A DNA stretch of 64,000 bases, taken from contig JADJRH010000001.1 of NCBI GenBank assembly GCA_016712345.1, positions 4,278,001 through 4,342,000 of the forward strand, given 5' to 3'. The position numbers and the translations under genes were made by a program. Source of the stretch: Polyangiaceae bacterium (GTDB lineage: Bacteria > Myxococcota_A > Polyangia > Polyangiales > Polyangiaceae). The notes beneath the pieces are model-generated. The model searched no databases, was not told the DNA's origin, and saw only the letters and a program-made list of their open reading frames with translations. Shown one piece after another: positions 54,037-63,589 of this stretch; within the stretch, counting starts at the first letter, position 1, and each line of letters opens with the position of its first letter.

Positions 54037-55860
54037 ATGAATGCCAAAAGTGGGCGCCGAGGGTGGGTGCGTACACTGGGGGTTTTCTCGGTTGCGGCCG
54101 CTCTTGCTCAAATGGGGTGTTACAGGCCCGAGCCGGTTGCACCGGGTTTTTCGTTCGCCTCGCACGCCGTGCGTGACGGCGACAATCGCGAAGTATTGTC
54201 CATACCTCTCTCATTGGTCTCAGACACTCAGATCCACTATTTGTACGGCGATCCCACCTTTCCGCGCATTGAGTGGATTGACCAAATCAACAGCGCCACC
54301 CAAGTGGCGGTGCGGCCCGTTCAACTGGACTATTACGCGCGAGATCTGTTTCGCTGGCTCATTCTCTCGGTGGCGGAGCAACCGTTCATCCATTTGGGTG
54401 ACTCCGCCGACCTGTCGTGTCGGCAAGAATTTCAGGTGTTGATCGACGAGTTGAAAGTGGTGAACACGGGGCGTTATCCCCGGTCTGAAGGCAATCCGTG
54501 GTTTTTAACCCCCGGCAACCACGACGGGTATTTTTACGGCCACCGCAATGTTGACGCCGACGGTTGGAACAACGCGTGTGGCAGCTCGCTTGATAAAGAC
54601 AAGAACGGCGCCATGAACAAGGCCGATTTTGTGACGATGTACCTGTCTAACCTAGCGTCGCAAAATGGTAAATCACTGGGTTTTGCCCCTCATCGAGAAC
54701 TTCAAAAGCTGTTCAACACCGTCCGGGTAGAGGATAAAACCTGTAACATGTTGCCCTCCAACAACAGGGCAGAATGTGTACCCACCGGGGGCGACTTTAC
54801 CTATCCTTCGCAACCCGGGCAGCTTCTCCGCAATGTGGCTTGGCAGATCGATCGCAATGAGCCTTGGCGCTCATTTGTGGTGCAACAACTCAACCTGACA
54901 GCAGGAGACGCTCCCGCGCAAGTTCGAGCGATCTTGCTCGACACGTCGGCTTATTCAAGTCGCCCTTACTCACCTGTACCTATTGGGCTCAACGCGGGAG
55001 TGACCGGATCGGTATTACCCGTTCAACTCAAGCTGATTCATAAGTGGGCACAGGAAGCATCTGCCACGCCCAATACTGTGCTGGTGCTCATGGGTCACCA
55101 CCCGTTTGATGAACTCGACGACGACAGCAAAAAGTCACTCGGGGAGTTTATTGATAATTACAAAGTGCCCATTTACGTTTCTTCCCACACGCACGCCGGT
55201 TTTTGGAAAAGTCACGGGAGCGGAACATCGTCGTGGATTGAGTTAAATGTGGGGTCAACCACTGATTTCCCGCCCGAGAGGCGTGAATTTGTGCTCGCCA
55301 AAACAAACGGACGGCTCGAACTGTCTACCCCTCTCACGCGCCTGAATGAAAGGGCGCGCGATAGCAACTTCCCTCTACCCGTTGATTGTGAAGAACATTG
55401 GCAGGCGGCTCCGGGTGACCCGGAGTATGACGATTATTATCTGGACTACATGTTTGGCAGTTCCCTTTCGGCGGAGGCAACGCAACACAACTTGTGGGAT
55501 GCGCTGCTTCGCAGCCATCGGCGGCTTTTTTCAACGGTAAAAACGCACCCCGACAATTCTGAACCGTGGCCAATGCTTCTCGGTGAACTGCCCGGCAAAG
55601 CGGCGAGCGCGTGTGAGAATGATGACGCGATTATTGCCGCAATTGAGGGGTTGCTCAAAAAGAAGGGCAGTCAATTCTCAGAACAAAAGGCCCGATTTTT
55701 GGCCGAGATTGACCGGTTTGACCACAAGCGCAAAGAGCTTGATCCCACCTGTTCACAACGTTTTCGGAGATGTCAGGCGCTTTGGGCAAGTCAACATGAG
55801 TTCTTGAGGGATCGAAAGCTCGAACCTCATGACGACACACTTTTATTTCCGTGGCGATAG
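54037..55860 (+). CDS. Metallophosphoesterase lipoprotein
   Basis: 607 aa. The signal ends in the lipobox AQMGC. The calcineurin-like phosphoesterase motifs are all present in order: SDTQIHYL (D..H), HLGDSAD (GDxxD), TPGNHDGY (GNHD), VLMGHHPFD and SSHTHAGF (GHxH-type). These bind two metals and hydrolyse phosphoesters. The C-terminal 200 residues are helical and polar and are not part of the core fold. ATG at 54037; only 13 bp separate it from the inverted repeat upstream. The next gene lies 27 bp downstream and is probably co-transcribed. Confidence 0.9.
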   Translation: MNAKSGRRGWVRTLGVFSVAAALAQMGCYRPEPVAPGFSFASHAVRDGDNREVLSIPLSLVSDTQIHYLYGDPTFPRIEWIDQINSATQVAVRPVQLDYYARDLFRWLILSVAEQPFIHLGDSADLSCRQEFQVLIDELKVVNTGRYPRSEGNPWFLTPGNHDGYFYGHRNVDADGWNNACGSSLDKDKNGAMNKADFVTMYLSNLASQNGKSLGFAPHRELQKLFNTVRVEDKTCNMLPSNNRAECVPTGGDFTYPSQPGQLLRNVAWQIDRNEPWRSFVVQQLNLTAGDAPAQVRAILLDTSAYSSRPYSPVPIGLNAGVTGSVLPVQLKLIHKWAQEASATPNTVLVLMGHHPFDELDDDSKKSLGEFIDNYKVPIYVSSHTHAGFWKSHGSGTSSWIELNVGSTTDFPPERREFVLAKTNGRLELSTPLTRLNERARDSNFPLPVDCEEHWQAAPGDPEYDDYYLDYMFGSSLSAEATQHNLWDALLRSHRRLFSTVKTHPDNSEPWPMLLGELPGKAASACENDDAIIAAIEGLLKKKGSQFSEQKARFLAEIDRFDHKRKELDPTCSQRFRRCQALWASQHEFLRDRKLEPHDDTLLFPWR

Positions 55861-55887
55861 TTACGTTAACCCACTGTGGAGGGTGCC

Positions 55888-56388
55888 ATGAGCAACGCAT
55901 TGACATACGATACGCAAAACGGTGAAGTGCGGGCGGTTTGGTCTTTTTTTGCCGGCCGAACGGTGGCGGGCATTCAGATCAATGTGTCAGAAGGTGACGT
56001 CATTGGTCCCGGGAGCACGCTTGGGAAGATCAAGTGGGCCACAGGCAGCCCTGAAACGCTGTCCGCCCCGTCCAATTGCTCCGGGAAGATTGTCCTGATT
56101 CGGTTTCGGCAGTCAGATCTGAGTCGGCTCGGCATCCGGCCGTCGGTGCCCTTTTTTGATATTGCGCTTTCTGGATTTGACGCTGAAATTGGTGAAATTG
56201 AACCTGGCAAATCAAAAGGCCCCAAGGGTAGCAAACCGCACGGCGCAAAGCCCAAGGGTGAAAAAGGTAAACCCGCAAAGGGCAGTAAAAAAACGGTAAC
56301 GAGTAAGGTAAAATCTACCCCGGCGAAGAGTCAATCCAAACGCACCGCCTCAGGTCGAAAACGCACACCTGAACCGTCCACCGACTGA
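55888..56388 (+). CDS. Lipoyl/biotinyl-like domain protein with Lys-rich tail
   Basis: 166 aa from ATG 55888, preceded by GGAGGGTGCC. Residues 1-100 have the hammerhead pattern of biotinyl/lipoyl domains (GIQINVSEGDVIGPGSTLG, KIKWATGSPETLSAPSNC, then SGKIVLIRF), but no clear modifiable Lys at the expected hairpin turn. The last 60 residues are Lys/Pro/Ser-rich (GSKGPKGSKPHGAKPKG type repeats), probably disordered and nucleic-acid- or polyanion-binding. It follows the metallophosphoesterase by 27 bp. Its role is unknown. Confidence 0.65.
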   Translation: MSNALTYDTQNGEVRAVWSFFAGRTVAGIQINVSEGDVIGPGSTLGKIKWATGSPETLSAPSNCSGKIVLIRFRQSDLSRLGIRPSVPFFDIALSGFDAEIGEIEPGKSKGPKGSKPHGAKPKGEKGKPAKGSKKTVTSKVKSTPAKSQSKRTASGRKRTPEPSTD

Positions 56389-56578
56389 CGCCGGCGCACC
56401 AGGGTAACCGACGCCACGCTTTTCGCTTTTCCTTGAGGCACAGGCCTCGGTGTCTAACACGTTTTGCCGAGCCCGTGGCCGGGCTTCGCATCAGCGTTTG
56501 GCCGAAGGACCGTCAGTTCCCCAGGAGTACCGCACGAGAGTTTGGCGAACTTCCAAGTTGTGGTAAGACGAGCCGGTT
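56389..56578. other. Intergenic region with possible repeat remnant
   Basis: 190 bp. ACGCCACGCTTTTCGCTTTTCC at about 56411 closely resembles part of the 12.4-kb repeat core (GCGCCACGCTGTTCGCTTTTCC), and AGTTCCCCAGGAGTAC resembles the start of that unit. Otherwise no feature is seen. Confidence 0.4.
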
Positions 56579-58306
56579 GTGTCCATCCCTGTCACCGTTT
56601 CAGCCCTTGCCGTGGCAGACGGCCCCGCCGATGCGGTGGGGGTGGTGCAACTCGCGTGTGAAGAAGATTCGCTTGCGCTGACCCTCCTCCGTGCCGGGGC
56701 TTACCGCCACGGGTTTGTGCCCGGCACGTTGGCCGAGTCTGTCACGTTGCATGTCCCCTACGCAGCGGTTCGAGGGTTGGTGAAGCGCGGAAAAGCCCTT
56801 GTTCTCACGCTCGATAAATCCGTTCCTTCACCCTTTCATCGGTTTGCTCTGGCGCGTTTCACCGACAATCCGGCCGAAACGCTGGCGCCCATTCATCGTG
56901 TACACAGGTGGGCCAGCTCCCTTTCATGGATGTTGCCCGGACCCATGGGAGCGCTTGCCGCGGCATTGCCGCCGGAACAATGGGTAGGCGGGGCGTTGGG
57001 TAGAGCCTCACTTGCGCTTTTGATCGCTCTTGTTTCAGGTGCCGCCATGCGCGCTCTTGCGGCGTGGCTGGCTTGGGGAGGTCCAATCTCCGATCGGCAT
57101 CGGGAGGCTTTTGAAAGCGCCATTTCAGAGCGGTTGGGGTTGTTGCCCAAAGCACCGCCGAAACCCGTTGCCGCGGCGAGGGGTGGTCGGCTCACGGGAC
57201 CAAGTGTACGCTTGCCCGAAATTATTTCTACCCAAATTCCACAGAGCCCGGGTGATGCAAGTGTACCCAACGTTGTCCAAAGGCCCAACTACGCTCCTCC
57301 GGCAGAACTCAGGCTGACGCCGCCGGAAACACCGACATTCCCTTGGCTCAAAGGGGTTGTATTGTCGGCGGTTGTGGCGGTCAGCCTTGTCACCGGGGTG
57401 CTTTTCTACCGGCACTACGGACACGTTGCGCCCAAGGCACCCGTGGATGTGGAGCCGGTGGTAGATGTTCCCAAAGCGCCGGTGCCACCCCCGGCGCCTG
57501 CGCCGGAGCCTCCACCCAGGCCTGAACGGTGTTTCTGCGAGCGGGCCGATTCACCTTTGTGGCGCGAGGGGATACCGGTTTTATCGGTGTTTACCACCAC
57601 CGGTCCCGATGCTCCCATTACTGTTCCTGAAGCCAAGCTCGATGAACATGACAACCCGGTGTTCAACTACCACTTGGCTGTGGTCAACAACGGGGCAAGA
57701 ACCATTGATGAAACGCGGGTGGTGCTCACGTACGCGCGCCGCGACAGTCAAAATCGGCGCGTAGCCGTCACCGACAGGGGTTTATACTGGGGGTTGCCAC
57801 TCGGGCCCGGGAAAGCGGTTAAGTGGGTGACGGAAGGGCCGGGCACCGAGGTGCGCATTGATAAAAGCGAGCAGGGTACACTTCAGGAGCGAAATATCCC
57901 CGTGGCCCCGGCCGATGCTTTTTTTGCCCTGACAAAAGCAAAACATCGGGTCGTGCGCATGCACGCGGCAATGATGCTCGCCTACCATCATGACTCGCGA
58001 GCGGTAGAAGCGATTTCGCTGATTGGTCCACCCATGGGAGTGGAGTCATGGACCATTCGGCGCATTCAGGCGGCGGCGCGTCCAACAGTGGCGTGTGATA
58101 TTCAGGTTTCTGAAGGTCAACTTTCGGTGTGCGTTTTTAATGCGTCTACCCAAGCGCAATCGGGAGTTGCGGTTCAAGAAATTCAGGATGACGAGGCAAA
58201 ACCCGCGCGCAGCTGGCCTGTTCCAATGGAGGTTCCAGTTCACGATGGGGTGAGGCTGCGGTTTGACTTGACGGGAGATCCGCCGGGCGATCTGGTGGTA
58301 AAGTGA
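56579..58306 (+). CDS. Hypothetical membrane protein with Pro-rich linker and beta-sandwich domain
   Basis: 575 aa from GTG 56579. The N-terminal 105 residues form a small beta-rich domain with repeated strands (VSALAVADGPADAVGVVQLA, ALVLTLDKSVPSPFHRFALA). A hydrophobic segment (about residues 140-165, LGRASLALLIALVSGAAMRALA) and a later TM (GVVLSAVVAVSLVTGVLFY) bracket a cytoplasmic linker. After a Pro-rich stretch the C-terminal 240 residues are probably extracytoplasmic and beta-sandwich-like (VLTYARRDSQNRRVAVTD). I do not recognise the family. The start lacks a clear Shine-Dalgarno. Confidence 0.7.
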   Translation: MSIPVTVSALAVADGPADAVGVVQLACEEDSLALTLLRAGAYRHGFVPGTLAESVTLHVPYAAVRGLVKRGKALVLTLDKSVPSPFHRFALARFTDNPAETLAPIHRVHRWASSLSWMLPGPMGALAAALPPEQWVGGALGRASLALLIALVSGAAMRALAAWLAWGGPISDRHREAFESAISERLGLLPKAPPKPVAAARGGRLTGPSVRLPEIISTQIPQSPGDASVPNVVQRPNYAPPAELRLTPPETPTFPWLKGVVLSAVVAVSLVTGVLFYRHYGHVAPKAPVDVEPVVDVPKAPVPPPAPAPEPPPRPERCFCERADSPLWREGIPVLSVFTTTGPDAPITVPEAKLDEHDNPVFNYHLAVVNNGARTIDETRVVLTYARRDSQNRRVAVTDRGLYWGLPLGPGKAVKWVTEGPGTEVRIDKSEQGTLQERNIPVAPADAFFALTKAKHRVVRMHAAMMLAYHHDSRAVEAISLIGPPMGVESWTIRRIQAAARPTVACDIQVSEGQLSVCVFNASTQAQSGVAVQEIQDDEAKPARSWPVPMEVPVHDGVRLRFDLTGDPPGDLVVK

Positions 58307-58493
58307 ACAACACGTGTTGTGCTGCGGGCATTGCGAACGGGTTTAGCCTGGCGCTACCCAAGCTGTGTGCGCCAACGTCGACCGGGTCCGCCGCTCTTCG
58401 AGTAGGATCATGAGTGAGCCGCAGATGGTGACCCAGCTCGTGCAGTGGTTGCTATCTTGACGAAGAAGCGTCGACGGTTGGCGCCGCGGTGGG

Positions 58494-59651
58494 CTACCGC
58501 CTGCTATCGAGCAACGATGGTAAGGTTGGGATGGTAGGGCCGGAGAAGATCGCGGGGGAAGAAGCGGGCAGGAGGGGAGGAAGCGATTCTGGATCGACAT
58601 CCGTGTACACAAGGGCAACCGGTGATTCATCCCCCTGCGCCTGGGATACTTCTACACCCACCTCCATGGAGCTGAAAGCGGCATTCAGGGTGAGCGGATC
58701 GGCACTAAAGGGCACGGGCATGACCGTACTTTTGGGGACCGATTTGAGTTGCCATTGGGTTGCGTCACGCTTGGAAATACGGGCCAAAAACGCTCCACCG
58801 CCTCCTTTTTGAATGGGGAAGGCGACTTTGGAAAATGACCCGGCGGCGCGATCGGCATTGCCTCCAAGCGCTCCGGCTGCCGAAGCCGACGAGCGCGGGA
58901 AGAGGATGGTTAACTCTTCACCGTCTGAACACGAGGTTTGACACGCTCGAAACCCGTACAGAATGCCGCGCGGCAAAAGGGGTTTGGCTTCTATCGTGCT
59001 GCGCGACACCGTTAAGATCCGGCAGGTTTGGCGGTCTAAAATGCCGTCCATCACGGTGTATTTGACGGAGGCGTCGCCCACGAGAACGCTCTCCATGTGT
59101 ACCGGTGCCACCTCGGTGAGATTTTCACCACACGTGGCGTAGGCGCTCATCGTCTTCCCATACCCGTCCCCGAACCATCCGTCGGAAGGGCCGTACGTAC
59201 CCTGCATGCGGATGCGACCGTACGTGATTTTGGTAAGGTCGTTAAAGCTCAAACTCAACATGTATGACCGGGCGTAGCCGGCGGCAGCCACAACGACAAT
59301 ATCAGGATCTTCTGCGAGCTTTGACTTATCGAGTTTTGCTGCCTGTTTTGCGTCTATTGCAGGGTGCACCGTGGCTTGAGGGAGCGACGCGAGGTTGAGT
59401 GGAAATGTTCGGACGGGCGGGCGTGTTCCGTCGATAACCATTGCCAAGCGGCGCGCAAAAGCGGCCATGGTAGGTGGCTCCGCCGGCACAACCACAGGTG
59501 TGAGCGGCGCATTGATCGCCTGAGAATTGGCACCCGCGGTCTGCGTTGTGACCCCGGGCTGAGGTGCGGTTTGAGGCGCTTTCGCCGGCTCGGCGGCACA
59601 CCCACCCACTGTCAGGGCGATGCCGGCGACAAGAGCGGAGCGGCGAATCAT
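58494..59651 (-). CDS. Hypothetical lipoprotein
   Basis: 385 aa. The signal MIRRSALVAGIALTVGGC ends at a clear lipobox. An Ala/Pro/Gln-rich linker follows, then an alpha/beta body (PDIVVVAAAGYARSYMLSLS, MQGTYGPSDGWFGDGYGKTM, CRILTVSRSTIEAKPLLPRG). Several Cys (CRACQTSCSD-like pattern in the second half) may form disulfides. It starts in TAATG overlap with the cytochrome/propeller gene upstream, so the two are translationally coupled. No family is recognised; it could be a partner of the cytochrome protein. Confidence 0.78.
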   Translation of the reverse strand: MIRRSALVAGIALTVGGCAAEPAKAPQTAPQPGVTTQTAGANSQAINAPLTPVVVPAEPPTMAAFARRLAMVIDGTRPPVRTFPLNLASLPQATVHPAIDAKQAAKLDKSKLAEDPDIVVVAAAGYARSYMLSLSFNDLTKITYGRIRMQGTYGPSDGWFGDGYGKTMSAYATCGENLTEVAPVHMESVLVGDASVKYTVMDGILDRQTCRILTVSRSTIEAKPLLPRGILYGFRACQTSCSDGEELTILFPRSSASAAGALGGNADRAAGSFSKVAFPIQKGGGGAFLARISKRDATQWQLKSVPKSTVMPVPFSADPLTLNAAFSSMEVGVEVSQAQGDESPVALVYTDVDPESLPPLLPASSPAIFSGPTIPTLPSLLDSRR

Positions 59652-61687
59652 TACAAAGTCTCCAGGTAGGCGGCGAGGGCGGTCACATCCTTTTGAGACA
59701 TGTGGAGCACTCTACCCATGCGGTGGTCACTCGCTTTGAGCATGTCTTGCAGCGTGTCGTACCGGCCGTCGTGGAAGTAAGGGGCCGTACCTGAAATGAA
59801 GCGAAGCGAGGGAGTGTCGTATTTGCTCAGGCTGTCTGCCGAAGCGGTACTCCCCACGTCGTGGAGGGTTTTGTCCACTCCGCGACCTCCCATGTGACAG
59901 GTGGCGCAGCCCTGCTGTTCGTTTTCAAAAAGCTCTTTTCCGTGTGCGATGAGGGTGTTTTGATCACTGGCAGTATTCACGTTGTCGCGGGCGGGGCCGG
60001 GCACACCTTGCACGTAGGTGAGAAGCATGTCGAGGTCACGACCTTGAAGACCGGTGCCACCCAAACGGCGGAATGTTTCTGCCACGTAGTCGGGAAGGTT
60101 GTCGTGTTTGCCTGCCCAACCGTAGGGCGCTGTGGAGGTTTGACGACCGGCGAGCATGATGGTTTGACGCGGACCGTCGGGCGTTGCCCAGGTGAGCGAG
60201 TCTTCCCGCCCGTCGGGATGGCAACCGGCGCACGCGACGCCGTCGGAAGCGATGCGCGAGTCATCGGTCTGGTGGAACATTTTTCTACCATCGGCGAGTT
60301 GTTTTGCCGAAGCCGACGGGGTGTACCGCACGGCAACCGATACAGGGGCAGCCTTTTCTTTGTCGAGCTGAACGATGGTAACACCTGGGTCAAACTGCGA
60401 CCAGATGACCGCCACACCGGTAGAATCATCCACCGCAATGCCGGTGGGGCCCGACGGAACGGAAATGCGCCGCAGCTCCAAACGGGCTGGGTCGAGACCG
60501 GAAGCGTCGAGTTCAACAACGGCGTCTATGCCGAGACAGGTGACGTACAATCTACCCATGGACGGCCTGACAGCGGCGGCTCGCGGGAGTACACACTGAC
60601 GGGAAGGTCGGTCGCCCAATGCGAGCACCGATTTGGTGAGGGATCGTTCGGCAATGGGATCAATCACGCTGACCATGGGTGCCATTCGAGGCACTCCCTG
60701 AACAACGTCGCCGTAATAAGCGGTGGACCTGACACCGGGATCTCCCGGGTCGACAGTGACCATGGGAGCGAGCACGCGCGCCTTGGGTTTGGGCTGCGGC
60801 GGTGCCGGTTTCTTGGGGGGAAGCTTGTCGGGAGCACGCGGAATTTCACCCTGGGTGGCCGGGGGTGGAAGTTTGTCTACCGGTGCCACTTTGGCGAGGG
60901 CATATCCTTGAGTTCCGGTGCGCCACTTGTCGAGTCCGCCCCCTCGTGTTGCGGATGGGGAGATCCCTTTCGCGGACAAACTCACATCGCGCACTTCGTG
61001 TTTGCCGGTTGTCAGATCGACCACAGACATACGGCCGCCAACAAGGTGGGAAACGAAAGCACGCTCCCCGTCGTCGTCGACAAGGACGGAGCGCGGTTCA
61101 CGCGGCAATTCAACCTCAAACTTTTTGGCGAGCGTGTCGACTTGGAGTGCGACGAGTTTGTGGGCCCAGCCCGATGTGACAAGGAGAGTGGAGTCATCCG
61201 GTGTGGATGCCAAACCGTACGGCTCGGCGGGCATGGCCAGTGTACACCGGCTCGTGAGAGCGTCGGTGGCGTTTTCACCCGGTTCTAAAATCTGAACCGC
61301 GTTTTTGTCACGCAGCGTTACTGCAACGCGCCCGTCCGCCAAAACAAGGGTTTGTGCGGGTGATCCGCCCACCGCCGTGGTGGCAACTTCACGCCCAAGC
61401 GCCACGTCGATTGTGTGGATGGATTGGCTGTCTTCGTCGGCAACGTACGCGAGTGTTTTGCCGTCCAACTTGACTAGAGAAACGGCATTGCCTTGACGAT
61501 GAGTATCGGCTCGAACCGGCCCGACGTCCGGGTTAATACGTGTACACTGGGCAGCTAAGGGAACCGCGACGTTGCTCAGCGCGGCGTCTTTGGCGCCTGG
61601 AACCGTGCCGCCGCACGCTCCGGCGACGCTTCCGACGGTTCCAAGCAATGTTGCCCACGCGAGTTTCCCTGTCCACGTCTTCCCCAT
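59651..61687 (-). CDS. Lipoprotein with YVTN-type propeller and two c-type haem motifs
   Basis: 678 aa from ATG 61687, which has a strong Shine-Dalgarno (GGAGGCG). The signal peptide ends at the lipobox AGAC. Propeller blades occupy the N-terminal half (VSLVKLDGKTLAYVADEDSQ, TLVLADGRVAVTLRDKNAVQ, STPDDSTLLVTSGWAHKLVA). A Pro-rich linker lies near residue 290. Two haem-binding CxxCH motifs follow: GVACAGCHPDG and GCATCHMGG, in the arrangement of cytochrome-c-peroxidase-like and CxxCH-propeller proteins. Electron transfer at the envelope is likely; the substrate is unknown. The lipoprotein gene at 58494 is coupled downstream. Confidence 0.88.
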   Translation of the reverse strand: MGKTWTGKLAWATLLGTVGSVAGACGGTVPGAKDAALSNVAVPLAAQCTRINPDVGPVRADTHRQGNAVSLVKLDGKTLAYVADEDSQSIHTIDVALGREVATTAVGGSPAQTLVLADGRVAVTLRDKNAVQILEPGENATDALTSRCTLAMPAEPYGLASTPDDSTLLVTSGWAHKLVALQVDTLAKKFEVELPREPRSVLVDDDGERAFVSHLVGGRMSVVDLTTGKHEVRDVSLSAKGISPSATRGGGLDKWRTGTQGYALAKVAPVDKLPPPATQGEIPRAPDKLPPKKPAPPQPKPKARVLAPMVTVDPGDPGVRSTAYYGDVVQGVPRMAPMVSVIDPIAERSLTKSVLALGDRPSRQCVLPRAAAVRPSMGRLYVTCLGIDAVVELDASGLDPARLELRRISVPSGPTGIAVDDSTGVAVIWSQFDPGVTIVQLDKEKAAPVSVAVRYTPSASAKQLADGRKMFHQTDDSRIASDGVACAGCHPDGREDSLTWATPDGPRQTIMLAGRQTSTAPYGWAGKHDNLPDYVAETFRRLGGTGLQGRDLDMLLTYVQGVPGPARDNVNTASDQNTLIAHGKELFENEQQGCATCHMGGRGVDKTLHDVGSTASADSLSKYDTPSLRFISGTAPYFHDGRYDTLQDMLKASDHRMGRVLHMSQKDVTALAAYLETL

Positions 61688-61929
61688 GACAGCGCCTCCA
61701 AAGATCCGATCGAGTGCGAATCCAGAATAAACGGAACTAGACGAACGAGGGTAGCCGATCGTTCCGAAAATTTTCTTAGCAGCACATTTTTTCTGACTCG
61801 GCATTGGTTTCTTGGCTCTTGTGTCGTTACGGACGAAACGCCCGACGCTGCGGGGTTGCTTCCAGTGGGGCGTTCTTCGTGACGAAGAAGGGTCTTGGAT
61901 TTGCGGTCGAGCCGGATTAATCAGCGACC

Positions 61930-62457
61930 ATGATTCGAAAAGGTGTGTGGCTGATAACGGTGGCGAGCTTGACGCTCGCGGCCTGCGAGAAGGTGCCTGA
62001 GCCTTCGGGCGGTGCGAGCCCGGCCGTGACAAAAGAGCCCGAAGCGCCGGAGCCGGCCGATCTCGTCAAACAGGACGTGAGCGTGGGAACGGGCGTTGAG
62101 GCGAAAGACGGCGACAAGGTGTGGGTACACTACACGGGCAAACTCGCCAAAAACGGAAAGCAGTTTGACTCATCGGTGGGCAAAGATCCTTTCCCGTTTA
62201 CCATTGGTCAGAGCGAGGTGATCAAAGGGTGGGATCTGGGCGTTCCCGGCATGAAAGTGGGTGGAAAACGCAAACTGACAATCCCCTCCAAGTTGGGCTA
62301 CGGCGCGGCGGGGTTTCCACCTGACATTCCGCCCAACGCGACCTTGATGTTTGATGTGGAGTTGCTGAGTGTGGGGAGCCCGCCTGGAAAAGCGGACGAC
62401 AAAAAAGAAGAGAAAAAAGAAAATTCGCAGGCTGACAAAAAGCCCGAAAAGAAGTGA
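61930..62457 (+). CDS. FKBP-type peptidyl-prolyl isomerase lipoprotein
   Basis: 175 aa. The lipoprotein signal MIRKGVWLITVASLTLAAC is followed by a short acidic linker and a full FKBP domain (DGDKVWVHYTGKLAKNGKQF, DSSVGKDPFPFTIG, VIKGWDLGVPGMKVGGKRKL, GYGAAGFPPDIPPNATLMFD). It catalyses cis-trans prolyl isomerisation during folding of exported proteins. The C-terminal tail is charged (KADDKKEEKKENSQADKKPE). It is divergent from the cytochrome/propeller gene (242-bp gap) and ends 22 bp before the convergent aminotransferase. Confidence 0.93.
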   Translation: MIRKGVWLITVASLTLAACEKVPEPSGGASPAVTKEPEAPEPADLVKQDVSVGTGVEAKDGDKVWVHYTGKLAKNGKQFDSSVGKDPFPFTIGQSEVIKGWDLGVPGMKVGGKRKLTIPSKLGYGAAGFPPDIPPNATLMFDVELLSVGSPPGKADDKKEEKKENSQADKKPEKK

Positions 62458-62479
62458 ATTGTTGGCTTGCGCGTGGCCT

Positions 62480-63577
62480 CTATTCTAAAACGTTTTTGAG
62501 GGCACGGAGAAATGATGTGTACACTTCAATAGGGTAGTCGCCCATGTGGAAAATGCGAAACAGTTTGTTCGAGAGCTTTCCCTGGGCCGAATAAATTTCA
62601 AACGTGTGACCGTCCACTTCATGGGTAGATAGAGCCTCTGCCATTTGGGCATAGGTTGTTTTTGCTGGAATGTGGAGGGCCGTGCCGATAGATTGGAGCG
62701 GCTGCCCGGGCCAGCGCGCAATGGTTAACCCAAGCGCTTCATACCCCTTGCGCAGAATGTTGCAGCGCTCTTTGTAGACGGCGTGTCTACCCATGACGCC
62801 GCCCTCTTTTTGAAGCGTTTCAAGCGCGGCCACCACCTGGCAAATGCTCATTGGGTCAATGGTGTAAGGGTGGGATCCGGCGACCTGCGCTTTCCATACT
62901 TTGTAAAGTTCAAGGCTGGGAGCGCGGGCTGGAATGGTCGCCATGGCTTCCATGAGATCTTTGCGAACGAGCGCCATTGTCAGGTTGGGATGGCTGTGAA
63001 GCCCTTTGTTGCACGAGCCCATGACGGCATGAACGTTCCACGCCGCCAGGTCTACCGGTTCTACAAAGAGGGTGCTGATGCCGTCCATTAACAATTTTTG
63101 GCCATATCGACGGGTAATTTCACCAATTTCGGCAACCGGGTTGAGGGTGCATGTGGATGTTCCACCGTGCACAACGGCGACGGAGTGGACTTGACCCTCG
63201 GCGCACAGTTCTTCGATTTTGTTGAGGTCGGGCCGCTCACCGTAGGGTAGGTCTATATCAACAACGTTTTGACCGAGCGCCCGCGCAAATTCTAAAATTC
63301 GGTCGCCGTAGGCGCCATTTCGAATAACAAGCAGTCGTTCTGTTGGGCGCAAACACGATCCCAAAACGGCTGCCATGGAGGTGGACCCGGAGCCGGTAAG
63401 CAATACCGCTTCATAGTCGTGAGCACCAAGCGCTTGGACAATGCCGTTTCGAGCGTTTGAAAGCAGTGGTTCAAAAGCGGGGCCCCGCGGAACAATGGGG
63501 TTTGCACCGTAGGTTTGGGAAACCCGATTGACTGCTTCAGGCAGATGAAAAACCGCGGGCGTGAGGGATACTTTCAT
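62480..63577 (-). CDS. Class V PLP aminotransferase, PhnW-like
   Basis: 365 aa fold-type I PLP enzyme. The PLP-phosphate and cofactor regions are LLTGSGSTSMAAVLGS and GGTSTCTLNPVAEIGEI, and the Schiff-base Lys is in VMGSCNKGLHSHPNL (about residue 193). The relative most resembling it is 2-aminoethylphosphonate-pyruvate transaminase, but serine/alanine-glyoxylate-type enzymes share these motifs, so the substrate is open. The ATG at 63577 lies 12 bp after the stop of the helicase gene, suggesting co-transcription. No phosphonate genes are seen nearby. Confidence 0.85.
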   Translation of the reverse strand: MKVSLTPAVFHLPEAVNRVSQTYGANPIVPRGPAFEPLLSNARNGIVQALGAHDYEAVLLTGSGSTSMAAVLGSCLRPTERLLVIRNGAYGDRILEFARALGQNVVDIDLPYGERPDLNKIEELCAEGQVHSVAVVHGGTSTCTLNPVAEIGEITRRYGQKLLMDGISTLFVEPVDLAAWNVHAVMGSCNKGLHSHPNLTMALVRKDLMEAMATIPARAPSLELYKVWKAQVAGSHPYTIDPMSICQVVAALETLQKEGGVMGRHAVYKERCNILRKGYEALGLTIARWPGQPLQSIGTALHIPAKTTYAQMAEALSTHEVDGHTFEIYSAQGKLSNKLFRIFHMGDYPIEVYTSFLRALKNVLE

Positions 63578-63589
63578 GGGTAGATTTGC

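Noticed and set aside
59861..61288. Plus-strand open frame of about 475 codons opposite the propeller/cytochrome gene
   Set aside because: It is the antisense shadow of a gene with signal peptide, propeller blades and CxxCH motifs; its own translation lacks any domain.
61688..62032. Longer N-terminus for the propeller/cytochrome lipoprotein
   Set aside because: The frame stays open, but the strong Shine-Dalgarno and lipoprotein signal are at 61687, and the extension would overlap the divergent FKBP gene.
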